Shown in pieces: positions 1-9,444 of a DNA stretch of 64,000 bases. The translations under genes were made by a program, and so were the position numbers. The notes beneath the pieces were generated by a model. The model saw only the letters and a list, made by a program, of their open reading frames with translations, was not told where the DNA came from and made no database searches. This stretch comes from Polynucleobacter sp. es-MAR-4 (GTDB lineage Bacteria > Pseudomonadota > Gammaproteobacteria > Burkholderiales > Burkholderiaceae). The stretch is from contig NZ_JACVPF010000001.1 of assembly GCF_018882055.1 (NCBI RefSeq), forward strand, positions 992,001 through 1,056,000. Direction: 5' to 3'. Every line of letters starts with the position of its first letter. The stretch's first letter is position 1.

Positions 1-109
1 CCCCAAAGGAATTGGGCTGCCTCACCACGCTCCCTGCTCTACAATAAAGGCTGAGACGTATTTCCAGACCCTGGGGCTCCCTAGTGGCTTGGCACCCTGT
101 TTTAACGAA

Positions 110-137
110 TTGAATCACCCAATTTATTACATATTTA
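110..137 (+). promoter_or_regulatory. weak sigma-70 promoter candidate for ilvE
   Basis: TTGAAT (110-115) and TATTTA (132-137) are separated by 16 nt in an AT-rich stretch just before ilvE. Both boxes match the consensus only partly, so this is a guess. Nothing else was recognised in positions 1-150; no gene end or RNA could be assigned there. Confidence 0.3.
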
Positions 138-150
138 AAAGGTAGAGAAA

Positions 151-1074
151 ATGTCGATGTCCGACCGCGATGGCTTTATTTGGTCCGATGGGAAGCTCAT
201 TCCCTGGCGTGAGGCCAATATTCATGTGCTAACCCACAGTCTCCACTACGGAATGGGTGTTTTTGAGGGTATTCGTGCCTATAAAACCCCCCAAGGTACC
301 GCCATTTTCCGCCTTCCAGAGCACGTTAAGCGCCTTTTCAATGGAACCAAGATCTTCCAGATGACCATGCCATGGACCCCTGATCAGATTACCAGCGGCA
401 TTATTGATGTCGTTAATAGCAATAAGCTGGAATCTTGCTACATCCGCCCAATTATCTTTATTGGCTCCCAAAAGCTTGGAATCTCTCCAAAAGGCAATAG
501 CATCCATACCGCGATCGCTGCCTGGGAATGGGGTGCTTATTTGGGTGAAGACGGTATTAACAAGGGCATCCGCGTTAAAACCTCCTCATTTACCCGCCAC
601 TTCGTGAACTCCTCCTTGGTTCGCGCCAAAGCCTCCGGCTACTACATCAACTCCATTTTGGCGAACCAAGAAGTCACTGCTAATGGATATGACGAAGCCC
701 TACTGCTTGATACAGAAGGCTATGTGTCTGAGGGTTCCGGTGAGAACATCTTTATCGTTAATAACGGCATTATTTACACTCCAGATCTAGCCTCTTGCTT
801 AGATGGCATCACTCGTAACTCCATCATGCAAATCGCAAAAGATTTGGGCTACGAATTGCGTGAGAAACGCATTACTCGCGATGAAGTGTATTCAGCTGAT
901 GAAGCTTTCTTTACTGGTACTGCCGCCGAAGTAACACCAATTCGCGAGTTGGATGATCGCACTATTGGTGACGGTAAGCGTGGCCCCATTACCGAGAAAA
1001 TTCAGAAGACCTACTTTGATGCGGTCTACGGCAGAAGTGATAAATACAAGTCTTGGTTAACTTACGTTAAGTAA
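151..1074 (+). CDS. ilvE: branched-chain amino acid aminotransferase
   Basis: PLP-dependent fold-type IV transaminase that interconverts valine, leucine and isoleucine with their 2-oxo acids, using glutamate/2-oxoglutarate, in the cytosol. The 307-residue length is typical for bacterial IlvE. Lys160 in VRAKASGYY is the expected Schiff-base lysine. The N-terminal HYGMGVFEGIRAY motif and the phosphate-binding region GYVSEGSGENIF (about 190-201) are conserved. A purine-rich AGGTAGAG lies just before the ATG; Met3 is an alternative start. It leads a same-strand run with a zinc-finger gene and waaF, an order I recall from other Burkholderiales. Function is secure at family level. Confidence 0.96.
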   Translation: MSMSDRDGFIWSDGKLIPWREANIHVLTHSLHYGMGVFEGIRAYKTPQGTAIFRLPEHVKRLFNGTKIFQMTMPWTPDQITSGIIDVVNSNKLESCYIRPIIFIGSQKLGISPKGNSIHTAIAAWEWGAYLGEDGINKGIRVKTSSFTRHFVNSSLVRAKASGYYINSILANQEVTANGYDEALLLDTEGYVSEGSGENIFIVNNGIIYTPDLASCLDGITRNSIMQIAKDLGYELREKRITRDEVYSADEAFFTGTAAEVTPIRELDDRTIGDGKRGPITEKIQKTYFDAVYGRSDKYKSWLTYVK

Positions 1075-1088
1075 TAGGAAATCAGAGA

Positions 1089-1280
1089 ATGAGTGAAGCT
1101 CAAGTTGTAATGGTGAATGGCAATACAGATTTGCCTTTGCATTGCCCAACCAATAAAACCCCTAACTGGAATTCACATCCACGTGTTTTTTTGGATGTTG
1201 CTAAAACGGGTGAAGCGAAGTGCCCTTATTGCGGCACTGAGTACAAACTCATTCCAGGTACAGAGCCCCACGGGCACTAA
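1089..1280 (+). CDS. zinc-finger (zf-CHCC type) small protein
   Basis: A 63-residue protein with the pattern Cys19...His30...CPYCG near residues 51-55. This is the zf-CHCC / COG4391 family, related to the zinc-binding NDUFS6 accessory subunit of mitochondrial complex I. In bacteria its exact job is unclear, though it is widely kept in Proteobacteria. It begins 14 nt after ilvE and precedes waaF, so co-transcription is likely. What is seen: the four metal ligands and the small size. Zinc binding is inferred from the family. Confidence 0.85.
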   Translation: MSEAQVVMVNGNTDLPLHCPTNKTPNWNSHPRVFLDVAKTGEAKCPYCGTEYKLIPGTEPHGH

Positions 1281-1286
1281 ACCCAT

Positions 1287-1309
1287 CAGCACCCCAGAGC
1301 GGGGTGCTG
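1287..1309 (+). terminator. hairpin between the zinc-finger gene and waaF
   Basis: Nine-base-pair GC-rich stem CAGCACCCC / GGGGTGCTG with a 5-nt loop. No U-run follows on the plus strand, so it may be a weak terminator, a pause or an mRNA 3'-stabilising structure rather than a true intrinsic terminator. Confidence 0.4.
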
Positions 1310-1325
1310 TGTCGGGATACCTCAC

Positions 1326-2363
1326 ATGAATCGTATTCTGATCATCGCCCCTAACTGGATTGGCGATGCAGTAATGTCCCAGCTCCTGCTGGCGAATCTC
1401 AAAGTCATCTACCCGCAGTCTCAGATTGATGTTTTAGCAAGTCCTTGGGTTGCACCCATCTATCGCGCGTGCACAGAAGTTCGCCAAGTCATTGAAGCGC
1501 GACTAGAGCACAAGCAATTGCAATGGGGCTTACGCAAGCAACTCGCAAAGCAATTGGAGCTAAATCAATACGATGCTTGCTTTGTACTGCCCAATAGCCT
1601 GAAGTCTGCGCTGATTCCTTGGCTTGCCAACATTCCGCTACGCATTGGTTATCGCGGAGAGATGCGCTTTGGACTAATCAATTTTTCTTTGGCCAATCCG
1701 AGCAAGACTAATCGTCCGCCCATGGCCAACCATTACCTTGCACTTTCCAATGTATTGGATCACTCACAAAATCTTGATATCAATCAGTCTGCAGACCCAA
1801 AACTCAATATCTCACTTGCAAGCCAAAAAGCTATTGACGCGAAGCTAGTAGCGGCGGCCATTAAGGAAAAAATAATCTACGTATTTTGTCCGGGTGCAGA
1901 GTATGGAGTGACAAAGCGTTGGCCTGCCGACCACTTCGCCAATCTTGCACAAGAATTAATCGCGAACAAATCAGATGCCCATGTAATTCTTTTAGGTAGT
2001 AAAGGGGATCGTGAATTGGGTGAGGATATTAGAGCCAAAGCCAATAATGATCAGAAAATACATAATTGGTGCGGCAACACATCACTCGATGAGGCTATTG
2101 CACTCATTGGCATGAGTAAAGCGCTAATCAGCAACGACTCTGGCTTAATGCATATCGGCGCAGCATTAAAAGTTCCACAAGTGGCTATCTTTGGCTCAAG
2201 CGATCCGCACCATACGCCACCGCTATCCGATAAAGCAAAAGTGATTTGGCTTAACTTACCATGTAGCCCTTGCCATAAGAGAGAGTGTCCATTAGGTCAC
2301 CTCAAGTGCTTAAAAGACATCTCGCCAGAGAATGTATTTGAAGCTATTCAGAACCTTCACTAA
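1326..2363 (+). CDS. waaF: lipopolysaccharide heptosyltransferase II
   Basis: GT9-family glycosyltransferase that adds the second L-glycero-D-manno-heptose to the LPS inner core from ADP-heptose, on the cytoplasmic face of the inner membrane. The N-terminal APNWIGDAVMSQ has the conserved Asp14. The donor-binding C-terminal half carries CPGAEYGVTKRWP (188-200) and the SNDSGLMHIGAAL motif (269-281). A Cys-rich tail (CSPCHKRECPLGHLKC) is usual in WaaF. Length 345 is normal. The heptose supply enzyme gmhB is also in this window, near 33 kb. WaaF is preferred over WaaC because of the GAEYGxTKRW motif and the Cys-rich tail. Confidence 0.93.
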   Translation: MNRILIIAPNWIGDAVMSQLLLANLKVIYPQSQIDVLASPWVAPIYRACTEVRQVIEARLEHKQLQWGLRKQLAKQLELNQYDACFVLPNSLKSALIPWLANIPLRIGYRGEMRFGLINFSLANPSKTNRPPMANHYLALSNVLDHSQNLDINQSADPKLNISLASQKAIDAKLVAAAIKEKIIYVFCPGAEYGVTKRWPADHFANLAQELIANKSDAHVILLGSKGDRELGEDIRAKANNDQKIHNWCGNTSLDEAIALIGMSKALISNDSGLMHIGAALKVPQVAIFGSSDPHHTPPLSDKAKVIWLNLPCSPCHKRECPLGHLKCLKDISPENVFEAIQNLH

Positions 2364-2397
2364 TATCACATCAACATCAGTTACCAGAAAGTAAGCC

Positions 2398-2832
2398 ATG
2401 CCAAAACTAGCCAGACTTTTTCATAATGCCGATGATGTGGTGGATGCTTGGCGTGATGCCTTAAAACATCGTGATGTCAAAGGTGCTTTGGCAATTTGGC
2501 TAGATGACGACTCAATCACTTGCGTGCTGCCAGAAGGTCAACGCCTGAGTGGTCATGCTGAAATTCGGGCAGGTCTAGAGCGCCTCTTGGCTAAGCAAGC
2601 TTTATTTTTGGAGCCGATTGCCTGCATTAGTCACTCCGTATTGGGTGCCGCGGTATACGACACCACCGAAGCAGTACATTTGCGCGATGATCAAATTGAG
2701 GCTGAGTTTTTTCTCAACATCACCCTGGTCTTGTTACAAGATAGTCAAGGCTGGCGTATCGCACACCTACATGCAAGTCACTCCACTGAAGATACGTTTG
2801 ATGCACCATCAACTCCACACGGACTGCATTAA
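2398..2832 (+). CDS. SnoaL/NTF2-like domain protein of unknown function
   Basis: A 144-residue soluble protein with the cone-shaped NTF2-like pattern: an N-terminal helix (NADDVVDAWRDALKHRDVKGALAIW), then DDDSITCVLPEGQRLSGHAEIRAGLERLL, then alternating beta strands ending GWRIAHLHAS. This matches the SnoaL / DUF4440 fold, which includes isomerases, hydrolases and ligand-binding proteins, so the reaction cannot be named. It starts 34 nt after waaF and is followed 28 nt later by another small gene in the same direction. Its coupling to LPS genes is positional only. Confidence 0.75.
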   Translation: MPKLARLFHNADDVVDAWRDALKHRDVKGALAIWLDDDSITCVLPEGQRLSGHAEIRAGLERLLAKQALFLEPIACISHSVLGAAVYDTTEAVHLRDDQIEAEFFLNITLVLLQDSQGWRIAHLHASHSTEDTFDAPSTPHGLH

Positions 2833-2860
2833 TTAGTGATAGTACAAAGGTTGCCATCTC

Positions 2861-3475
2861 ATGGATGAGCAAGTTCTACGATCTCTCATTAAGTGGCCAA
2901 ATGTTCCACACTGCTTTGGCTGGCTGGCTCTTGATCGTCGTGGTCAATGGCGTATGCGAGATGAATTCGCGCAAGCTAATCAATTGGCGGGGAGCCTTAT
3001 TCAGCACGCAGCCCTCAATGAATTTATCTCCAGAAATTACGCCTGCGATTCCTTAGGTAGGTATTTTTTCCAGAACGGCCCTCAAAGAGTTTTCATCACT
3101 CTAGATGCTACTCCATGGATAGCCAGAATCATTCCCAGTGAAAACGGCTCCCAACTATTAACGCAGTGCGGTACAGCAATAAAACCACATGGCGCCCTGA
3201 GCGATGAAAAAGGCAACATCTATGTCACCGGAATCATTCCACAATCGCTCTCTGAGCAAAATGATGGAACGGTATTTACCCAAACAGAATCTCTGTCACT
3301 TGCACTGCTACATGACCATGATTTAGATCTATTCTCAGATCAGTCGAAAGTGATGGAGGATGCCTGTAGCTTTAGAGGCTCTTGGCAATGGGAAGGCAGG
3401 GATCTACCAATCGAACCTACCCACTCAGCGGAACTCAGTGAGCGCTTTCACTTCATCAAAACGCCCACCAATTAA
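2861..3475 (+). CDS. conserved betaproteobacterial protein of unknown function (DUF29xx-like)
   Basis: A 204-residue soluble protein with no signal peptide and no membrane segment. The start KWPNVPHCFGWLALDRRGQWRMRDE resembles a conserved betaproteobacterial DUF family, whose number I cannot recall with certainty. The rest (QRVFITLDATPWIARI, followed by GALSDEKGNIYVTG) looks like an all-beta DUF fold; no catalytic motif is evident. It ends exactly where the convergent protease gene ends, with zero bases between the two stop codons, so read-through between the two transcripts is likely. Confidence 0.7.
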   Translation: MDEQVLRSLIKWPNVPHCFGWLALDRRGQWRMRDEFAQANQLAGSLIQHAALNEFISRNYACDSLGRYFFQNGPQRVFITLDATPWIARIIPSENGSQLLTQCGTAIKPHGALSDEKGNIYVTGIIPQSLSEQNDGTVFTQTESLSLALLHDHDLDLFSDQSKVMEDACSFRGSWQWEGRDLPIEPTHSAELSERFHFIKTPTN

Positions 3476-5194
3476 TTAGCTGGGCATATTTTTACCCTGC
3501 TCCTTTAATTCTTCTTGATACTGTTTTTGCATTTCACGAAGGCGCGCATCAATACTGGAAGCCTGATAAAAGTCGGCGCCGCCAGAAGATCTCGCAATTT
3601 TTAGCTGCTCAATTGCTGAAGGCCATGCACCCTCAAGCGCATACTTTTCTCCAAGGGCGTAATGGCGCATCGGCACATTTTTAGCTTGGTCATAGGCATT
3701 CGATAATAATGCCCACCATACCACTTCATTGGGCTGCAATCTCGTACGCGCCTTTAGCCAGGTAATGGCGTCATTAGTACGACCTAGCTTGAGATAAGCA
3801 TTCATCATTGCGGCGCCGGCAGCGTAAGACTGTGGATAAGCCTTTAAAGTTGCCTGAGCAATTTGTAGCGCCTCCTCACCCTTACCTTTAGCTAATGCCA
3901 ACTCGGAGGAGGTAATGTCTAAGGACAAGCTTTGTCGCAATATGGGTGAGCCTGGCGCACTAGCGCTGTTGGCAAGATTGCGCGCTTGTTGCAAATAGCC
4001 TGCGGCCTGATCAAACTTTCCCTGCTTTTGAGCAACCAGCGCAAGTCCATAGAAGCCTTCCATCTGCTTTCCTGGGGCTGTCTGCTTGCTTAAAGCATCA
4101 AAGGTATTCCTTAAGTCATACATCTGACTAGAATTTCCAGACTGCTCCATGCGAGCACGCGCCTTAATGAAATAAAACTCCACTGCTGTTGGCACATTTC
4201 TGTTGGAAATATTACGAGCACGATCTTGCATATCAGCAATACGATCAGTGGTTAAGGGGTGAGTACGAACGTAGGATGGAACACCGCTATCCATGATGCC
4301 CGTAGCCTTTTGTAAGCGCTGGAAAAATCCTGGTGCACCATTTACGTCATACCCGCTTGCAGCCAAAATCTGAAAACCAATGCGATCAGCCTCGCGCTCA
4401 GCATCTCTTGAATACGAGAGCTGGTTATTCACTGCCACCGCTTGACCACCCTGCATCAATCCAGCAGCAGCGCCTGGATTACGTGAAGCAGCTAAGGCTC
4501 CTAATAACATACCAGCGAGGGCAATCATGGTATTCGTAGCCTGCTTGTCCATTTGACGCGCTAGATGGCGCTGTAAAACGTGACCAGTCTCATGACCCAT
4601 AACTGAGGCAACCTCAGAGTCAGTCTCGGCACTAACTAGCAGCCCCGTATGAAAACCAATAAACCCACCAGGCAATGCAAACGCATTAATGCTGCTATCT
4701 TTAACAGCGAACACCTCAAAGTTATAAGCGCTCCCCCCCTGCTCGCCGGCACCACCTAATTGCAAACGTTTTGCAGCTTGCAATAAGCGTCGCTCCATTT
4801 GATTTAAAAAATCATAAATTGGTAGGTCGTTCGAGTAATCTGGATCCGGACGAATCTGGCGCATGATCATCTCGCCATACTTTTTCTCATCCATACGACT
4901 TAAGCTATCACCGCCAGGATCACCCATATCCGGGAGAACAAAGCTTGGTTGAGTTTGAGGCGTATTGCGTGACGGCAAATTTGAAGAGCGCGCATCGGGT
5001 GACTGAACCGCTCGGCCCAAGTTTTGCAAAGCTGCCGAATCACCTTGCACCGATACATCCCCCGTCACCGGTGATGGTATGGGTCCAGCCGCATAAACGA
5101 AGCCAGTACTTGGCCAAGCCAAGGCTAGAATGAGCTGGCCAGCCAAAATTCGCTTAAATAGCGATGATTTTTGTCCTGTCTTTATGACTTGCAT
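3476..5194 (-). CDS. periplasmic M48 metalloprotease with TPR repeats (BepA/YfgC-like)
   Basis: Zinc metalloprotease of peptidase family M48 with a C-terminal TPR array, most like E. coli BepA (YfgC), which handles quality control of stalled outer-membrane proteins including LptD. The N-terminus has a basic stretch followed by a hydrophobic core (residues 14-36) ending AAG, a probable Sec signal. HETGH at 201-205 supplies two zinc ligands; READRIGF about 60 residues later supplies the third. Residues from about 330 on are TPR-like helices. Length 572 is longer than BepA (about 487) because of a Ser/Pro/Gln-rich linker (about 40-95). Substrate specificity is inferred. The start lies 23 bp from the divergent moaC start. 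Confidence 0.88.
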   Translation of the reverse strand: MQVIKTGQKSSLFKRILAGQLILALAWPSTGFVYAAGPIPSPVTGDVSVQGDSAALQNLGRAVQSPDARSSNLPSRNTPQTQPSFVLPDMGDPGGDSLSRMDEKKYGEMIMRQIRPDPDYSNDLPIYDFLNQMERRLLQAAKRLQLGGAGEQGGSAYNFEVFAVKDSSINAFALPGGFIGFHTGLLVSAETDSEVASVMGHETGHVLQRHLARQMDKQATNTMIALAGMLLGALAASRNPGAAAGLMQGGQAVAVNNQLSYSRDAEREADRIGFQILAASGYDVNGAPGFFQRLQKATGIMDSGVPSYVRTHPLTTDRIADMQDRARNISNRNVPTAVEFYFIKARARMEQSGNSSQMYDLRNTFDALSKQTAPGKQMEGFYGLALVAQKQGKFDQAAGYLQQARNLANSASAPGSPILRQSLSLDITSSELALAKGKGEEALQIAQATLKAYPQSYAAGAAMMNAYLKLGRTNDAITWLKARTRLQPNEVVWWALLSNAYDQAKNVPMRHYALGEKYALEGAWPSAIEQLKIARSSGGADFYQASSIDARLREMQKQYQEELKEQGKNMPS

Positions 5195-5217
5195 CCCTAT
5201 ATGGTAAAACTTATCCC

Positions 5218-5691
5218 ATGAACAAACTAACTCATTTTGATGCCAGCGGGCAAGCCCATATGGTGAACGTTGGAGACAAGCCCAATACCCATCGGATTGC
5301 GATTGCTACAGGCAAGATCACCATGCTGCCAGAAACCTTCGTAATGATCGAGGCAGGTACCCATAAAAAGGGGGATGTTTTAGGCATTGCCCGCATTGCT
5401 GGCATTCAGGCTTCCAAAAAGACGTCGGATTTGATCCCTCTTTGTCACCCGCTAGCTCTGACGCACGTCAGCTTAGAGTTTGCATTGAATAAAGGCACTA
5501 GCAGTATTAGCTGCCAAGTTAGAGCTGAGACTACCGGGCCTACTGGTGTGGAAATGGAAGCCCTTACCGCAGTGCAAGTCGCCCTCCTCACAATCTACGA
5601 TATGGCAAAGGCAGTAGACCGCGGCATGGTGATGGGTGATGTTCGCCTACTAGAAAAGAGTGGCGGAAAAAGCGGGGAATGGAAAGCTTAA
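5218..5691 (+). CDS. moaC: cyclic pyranopterin monophosphate synthase
   Basis: Second enzyme of molybdenum-cofactor biosynthesis, converting the MoaA product to cyclic pyranopterin monophosphate. The 157-residue length and the signatures [18 protein letters not shown] and [20 protein letters not shown], then AKAVDRGM, are diagnostic. It is divergent from the M48 protease gene, and no other mo-genes lie nearby. Only 23 bp separate the two start codons, so at least one promoter must lie inside the neighbouring coding region. It is followed by a perfect palindromic terminator. Confidence 0.96.
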   Translation: MNKLTHFDASGQAHMVNVGDKPNTHRIAIATGKITMLPETFVMIEAGTHKKGDVLGIARIAGIQASKKTSDLIPLCHPLALTHVSLEFALNKGTSSISCQVRAETTGPTGVEMEALTAVQVALLTIYDMAKAVDRGMVMGDVRLLEKSGGKSGEWKA

Positions 5692-5715
5692 TTCATTAGC
5701 TACTCGTTTTAAAGA

Positions 5716-5740
5716 TTAAGCCACCCCAGGGGTGGCTTAA
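5716..5740. terminator. bidirectional intrinsic terminator after moaC and the pilin gene
   Basis: Perfect 25-nt palindrome: TTAAGCCACCCC, a single A, and the mirror-image arm, followed by TTTCTT on the plus strand and preceded by an AT-rich flank. It sits between the convergent moaC and pilin genes and can serve both. Confidence 0.85.
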
Positions 5741-5766
5741 TTTCTTATGAAGCACCGATCACTAGT

Positions 5767-6264
5767 TTACTTCGTGATGCGGCACTCAGAAGGTAGTAGC
5801 TGGGGCAGCAGATTAGTTTCAGCGGAACGGCAAGACCACCCACCAGCCCACGTTGATCCCTCTGGCTTAGATAAATCAATTGCCTTAGGAATATTGGCAT
5901 CTGGATCATTTGTTGGAATGAGATGTAATGTGTTTTTGTTTTCTGGGGCGACGTTATTCTGAAAGTCGATGGCAATCGCACCAGATGGGGTGATCTCAAT
6001 TAACTTCACGCTGCGTGTTGGCACAAAGGTAAACGAGCCCTGAGTAGCTTCATCCATTGGCACAGTGCCTCTGCTAGCAAAAGCCTCCGTCACTGCAAGC
6101 TTTGCACTTGATGAGAGATTCATGCCCTCTACGATCCGACTGCGGGCAATGTAATCTTGATATTGCGGAACGGCAACGGCAACCAAAATACCAATGATGG
6201 CGACAACCACCATCACTTCTATTAAGGTAAAACCGGATTCTTGCTGCTGGTCATGTGTAGACAT
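5767..6264 (-). CDS. type IV pilin-like protein (PilA/PilE family)
   Basis: A 165-residue protein with a class III prepilin leader: 11 residues ending in Gly, then mature [20 protein letters not shown] with Glu at mature position 5. The hydrophobic helix (about 12-36) and [13 protein letters not shown] continuation are typical of major pilins of Betaproteobacteria. Two cysteines near the C-terminus (WSCRSAE and PSECRITK) can close the D-region disulfide loop. It would be processed by a PilD-type peptidase and assembled in a type IV pilus or pseudopilus; no assembly genes are in the window. Major versus minor pilin cannot be decided. Confidence 0.88.
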   Translation of the reverse strand: MSTHDQQQESGFTLIEVMVVVAIIGILVAVAVPQYQDYIARSRIVEGMNLSSSAKLAVTEAFASRGTVPMDEATQGSFTFVPTRSVKLIEITPSGAIAIDFQNNVAPENKNTLHLIPTNDPDANIPKAIDLSKPEGSTWAGGWSCRSAETNLLPQLLPSECRITK

Positions 6265-6336
6265 ATATATTGGCTCCTGAGGTTTAATGCCTCATCATCC
6301 AGTCTATACCCAAGAGACTCAAGGCGTCCAAATGTA

Positions 6337-6367
6337 AGAAAAGCCAGCTTTATGGGCTGGCTTTTCT
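6337..6367. terminator. intrinsic terminator downstream of the TerC-type gene
   Basis: Twelve-base-pair inverted repeat AGAAAAGCCAGC / GCTGGCTTTTCT with a 7-nt loop, located 18 bp beyond the stop codon of the minus-strand TerC-family gene and upstream of the pilin gene. The A-rich and T-rich arm ends provide a U-rich tail on either strand. Confidence 0.75.
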
Positions 6368-6385
6368 GATTAACGCGAAAGAAAA

Positions 6386-7093
6386 TTAATGTGCTGCTTT
6401 AGCTGCATTTCTTTTCTTAAAGTAAGTACCAACCAAAATAACTATCGCTACACCAATAATTTCAAAGGCCAATTTAGCATCGCCCATAGCAGCCTGAATG
6501 CTGTCTTTGATTGCTGGGTCATCTACCAACATTCCGCCAGCCAACAAGCCCAATAGACCTGCGCCTAGGGTGATGATGATTGGGAAACGCTCCATTACTT
6601 TTAGCAACATAGCGCTACCAAAAATGATCAATGGGATAGACATGCCCAAACCAATAATCAACAAAAGTAAGCGAGTTTCTTCTGGGCCTTTTTGGGCTGC
6701 TGCTGCAACTGCCAAAACGTTATCCAAACTCATTACTAGGTCAGCAATCAGAATAGTACGAATAGCTGCCCAGATACTTGTCTTGGCTTCCATATGCTCC
6801 TCACCACCGCTATCAGACAAAAGCTGAATACCGATATAGAGCAATAACAAACCGCCAACAATTTTTAGGTACGGTAGGGTTAATAAGGCAACTGCGGTAA
6901 TCGTGAGAACGACACGCAAAATAATGGCTGCAGCGCTACCCCAAAAAATAGCCTTCTTTTGTTGGGCAGGAGGCAAGTTGCGGGATGCCAAAGCAATGAC
7001 AACCGCGTTATCGCCTGATAACAAAATATTGGCTACGATGATTGAGAGCAATGCCGCCCAAAACGTTGCGTCAGAAAAAGCTGATAAATCCAT
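6386..7093 (-). CDS. TerC-family integral membrane protein (YjbE-type)
   Basis: A 235-residue multi-spanning protein with the TerC-family signatures SGDNAVVIALASRNLPP (about residues 27-43) and DLVMSLDNVLAVAAAAQKG (about 117-135). The two Asp-Asn pairs are thought to bind divalent metal. About seven hydrophobic segments are visible. Homologues of this short YjbE/YkoY type are linked to Mn2+ export or to metal loading of secreted enzymes; the substrate here is inferred. It follows sucD on the same strand but is separated by a strong terminator, so it is probably its own unit. Confidence 0.88.
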   Translation of the reverse strand: MDLSAFSDATFWAALLSIIVANILLSGDNAVVIALASRNLPPAQQKKAIFWGSAAAIILRVVLTITAVALLTLPYLKIVGGLLLLYIGIQLLSDSGGEEHMEAKTSIWAAIRTILIADLVMSLDNVLAVAAAAQKGPEETRLLLLIIGLGMSIPLIIFGSAMLLKVMERFPIIITLGAGLLGLLAGGMLVDDPAIKDSIQAAMGDAKLAFEIIGVAIVILVGTYFKKRNAAKAAH

Positions 7094-7141
7094 GATGTCT
7101 CCGTACTTTTATATGTTTTAGTTTTAACTACTGGGTGCTAC

Positions 7142-7174
7142 AAAAAGCATGCCGACGAATCGGCATGCTTTTTT
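7142..7174. terminator. intrinsic terminator after sucCD
   Basis: Stem AAAAAGCATGCCGA / TCGGCATGCTTTTT with loop CGAA, abutting the sucD stop codon. A run of A residues on one side gives a U-tract on the minus strand, in the correct place to end the sucC-sucD transcript. Confidence 0.88.
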
Positions 7175-7176
7175 GA

Positions 7177-8070
7177 TTACAACATGGCTTTGAGTAAAGC
7201 AGCCATTTCAGATGGGTTTCTTGTAACTTTAAAGCCACACTCTTCCATAACGGCAAGCTTGGCATCTGCTGTATCGGCACCACCAGAAATCAATGCGCCA
7301 GCATGGCCCATACGCTTTCCAGGAGGCGCTGTTACGCCTGCAATAAAGCCAACAACTGGCTTCTTCATATTGTCTTTGCACCAGCGAGCTGCTTCAGCTT
7401 CGTCAGGTCCACCAATTTCACCAATCATGATGACTGCATCAGTCTCAGGATCTTCGTTAAACATACGCATCACATCAATGTGCTTCAAGCCATTAATTGG
7501 ATCGCCACCAATACCAACCGCTGTGGACTGACCCAGACCAATTGATGTCAACTGACCAACCGCCTCATAAGTCAGGGTACCGGAACGGCTAACTACACCG
7601 ATACGACCCTTTTTATGAATATGGCCAGGCATGATGCCGATTTTGATTTCGTCTGGAGTAATAATTCCAGGGCAATTTGGGCCAAGCAATAAAGTCTTCT
7701 TGCCACCAGCAGCTTCTTTTGCATGCATCTTGTTACGCACTTCCAACATATCCTTGACTGGAATGCCTTCAGTGATACAGATAACAAAATCGAGATCAGC
7801 CTCAACAGCTTCCCAAATTGCAGCGGCTGCGCCAGGAGGCGGAACATAAATTACAGAAGTAGTGGCACCAGTTTGTTGCGCAGCTTCTTTAACAGTTCCA
7901 TAAATTGGAATGTTGAAAATGGATTCGCCTGCTTTTTTAGGATTTACACCAGCCACAAAACAGTTCTTACCGTTTGCGTATTCCTGGCACTTCTCAGTGT
8001 GGAATTGGCCAGTCTTACCAGTAATACCTTGAGTAATTACTTTAGTATTTTTATTTACCAAAATAGACAT
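7177..8070 (-). CDS. sucD: succinyl-CoA synthetase alpha subunit
   Basis: Alpha subunit of the TCA-cycle enzyme that converts succinyl-CoA to succinate with formation of a nucleoside triphosphate. The CoA-binding Rossmann domain is N-terminal ([18 protein letters not shown]). The phosphohistidine loop is [13 protein letters not shown], with His256. Length 297 is standard. It lies 15 nt downstream of sucC and is certainly co-transcribed. The AAG-rich spacer before its ATG includes a GGAA core that can act as ribosome binding site. Confidence 0.97.
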   Translation of the reverse strand: MSILVNKNTKVITQGITGKTGQFHTEKCQEYANGKNCFVAGVNPKKAGESIFNIPIYGTVKEAAQQTGATTSVIYVPPPGAAAAIWEAVEADLDFVICITEGIPVKDMLEVRNKMHAKEAAGGKKTLLLGPNCPGIITPDEIKIGIMPGHIHKKGRIGVVSRSGTLTYEAVGQLTSIGLGQSTAVGIGGDPINGLKHIDVMRMFNEDPETDAVIMIGEIGGPDEAEAARWCKDNMKKPVVGFIAGVTAPPGKRMGHAGALISGGADTADAKLAVMEECGFKVTRNPSEMAALLKAML

Positions 8071-8085
8071 ATTGAAGTTCCTTGA

Positions 8086-9255
8086 TTATTTGTTTTTCGC
8101 AACAGCGGCAACTACCTTAGTAGCGGCTTCTGCCATTGAATCGGCGCTAATGATTGGCAAGCCAGAGTCCGCAAGAATCTTCTTGCCCAACTCCTCATTG
8201 GTACCCTTCATGCGCACAACCAAAGGTACAGTCAAGTTCACCGCTTTACATGCAGTAACTACGCCATCAGCGATCACGTCGCAACGCATGATGCCGCCGA
8301 AAATATTAACCAAAATCGCTTCAACGCTCTTGTTCTTGAGCATGATCTTGAATGCTTCCGTTACTTTCTCTGCAGTCGCGCCACCACCAACGTCTAAGAA
8401 GTTTGCTGGCTCGCCGCCAAACAACTTAATAGTGTCCATCGTCGCCATTGCCAAGCCAGCACCATTCACCAAGCAACCAATATTGCCGTCGAGTGAAATG
8501 TAAGCCAAGTCAAATTTAGAAGCTTCGATCTCAGCAGCATCTTCTTCATCGATATCGCGGTAAGCCACGATTTCTGGATGACGGTATAAAGCATTTGGAT
8601 CGAAATTGAATTTAGCATCAAGCGCCTTGATCTTGCCATTGCCTTCGAGGATCAATGGGTTGATCTCAACCAAAGACGCATCAGTTTCCCAATAGGTCTT
8701 ATACAAATTCTTGAAAACATCGCTTGCCATTGGAATGGAAGCATCTGGAACTCCAATGCCTTTTGCAATGATTTGGCAATCAGCATCTGTCAAACCAATT
8801 AATGGATCAACAAACACCTTAATAATTTTTTCTGGGTGGGACTCCGCTACTTCCTCGATATCCATACCGCCTTCGCTGGACGCCATGATTACATTCTTTT
8901 GCGTGCCACGATCGGTAACGATACTGAAGTAGTTCTCTTTTTTGATATCAGCGCCATCTTCAATTAAGAGGCGATTGACTTTTTGACCTTCTGGGCCAGT
9001 TTGGTGGGTTTTTAACTGCATACCCAAGATTTCAGAAGCGTACTTTTTCACTTCATCCATGCTTCGAGCTAATTTAACGCCGCCACCTTTACCGCGACCG
9101 CCTGCATGAATTTGTGCCTTCACAACCCATACTGGTCCACCTAATTTTTCAGCGGCTTTAATTGCCTCATCAACACTAAATGCAGGGATGCCATTTGGAA
9201 CAGGCACATTAAATTGGCGTAGTAATTCTTTGCCTTGGTACTCGTGAATTTTCAT
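8086..9255 (-). CDS. sucC: succinyl-CoA synthetase beta subunit
   Basis: Beta subunit with an N-terminal ATP-grasp domain ([38 protein letters not shown]) and a C-terminal flavodoxin-like domain ([16 protein letters not shown]). It forms the active enzyme with SucD. Length 389 matches the family. It lies in the common Burkholderiales order recA-recX then sucC-sucD. The 189 bp between it and recX holds no recognisable gene and must contain the promoter; none is obvious. Confidence 0.97.
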   Translation of the reverse strand: MKIHEYQGKELLRQFNVPVPNGIPAFSVDEAIKAAEKLGGPVWVVKAQIHAGGRGKGGGVKLARSMDEVKKYASEILGMQLKTHQTGPEGQKVNRLLIEDGADIKKENYFSIVTDRGTQKNVIMASSEGGMDIEEVAESHPEKIIKVFVDPLIGLTDADCQIIAKGIGVPDASIPMASDVFKNLYKTYWETDASLVEINPLILEGNGKIKALDAKFNFDPNALYRHPEIVAYRDIDEEDAAEIEASKFDLAYISLDGNIGCLVNGAGLAMATMDTIKLFGGEPANFLDVGGGATAEKVTEAFKIMLKNKSVEAILVNIFGGIMRCDVIADGVVTACKAVNLTVPLVVRMKGTNEELGKKILADSGLPIISADSMAEAATKVVAAVAKNK

Positions 9256-9444
9256 TATTACTCCCGAAACGGTATCTTTTTTAGCAAGCGATGAGGATTA
9301 GTAAAACCGGTTTCACCTTAATCACCTATCTAATCAATGGACAACTCATAGGCGTTCATCTGAATAAATGGGAGCGGTTTAGCCGACTCCATAAGTCTAT
9401 CATGCTGCAATGCGGCAACATCACCTTTTGGCTCCGTAATTGCC

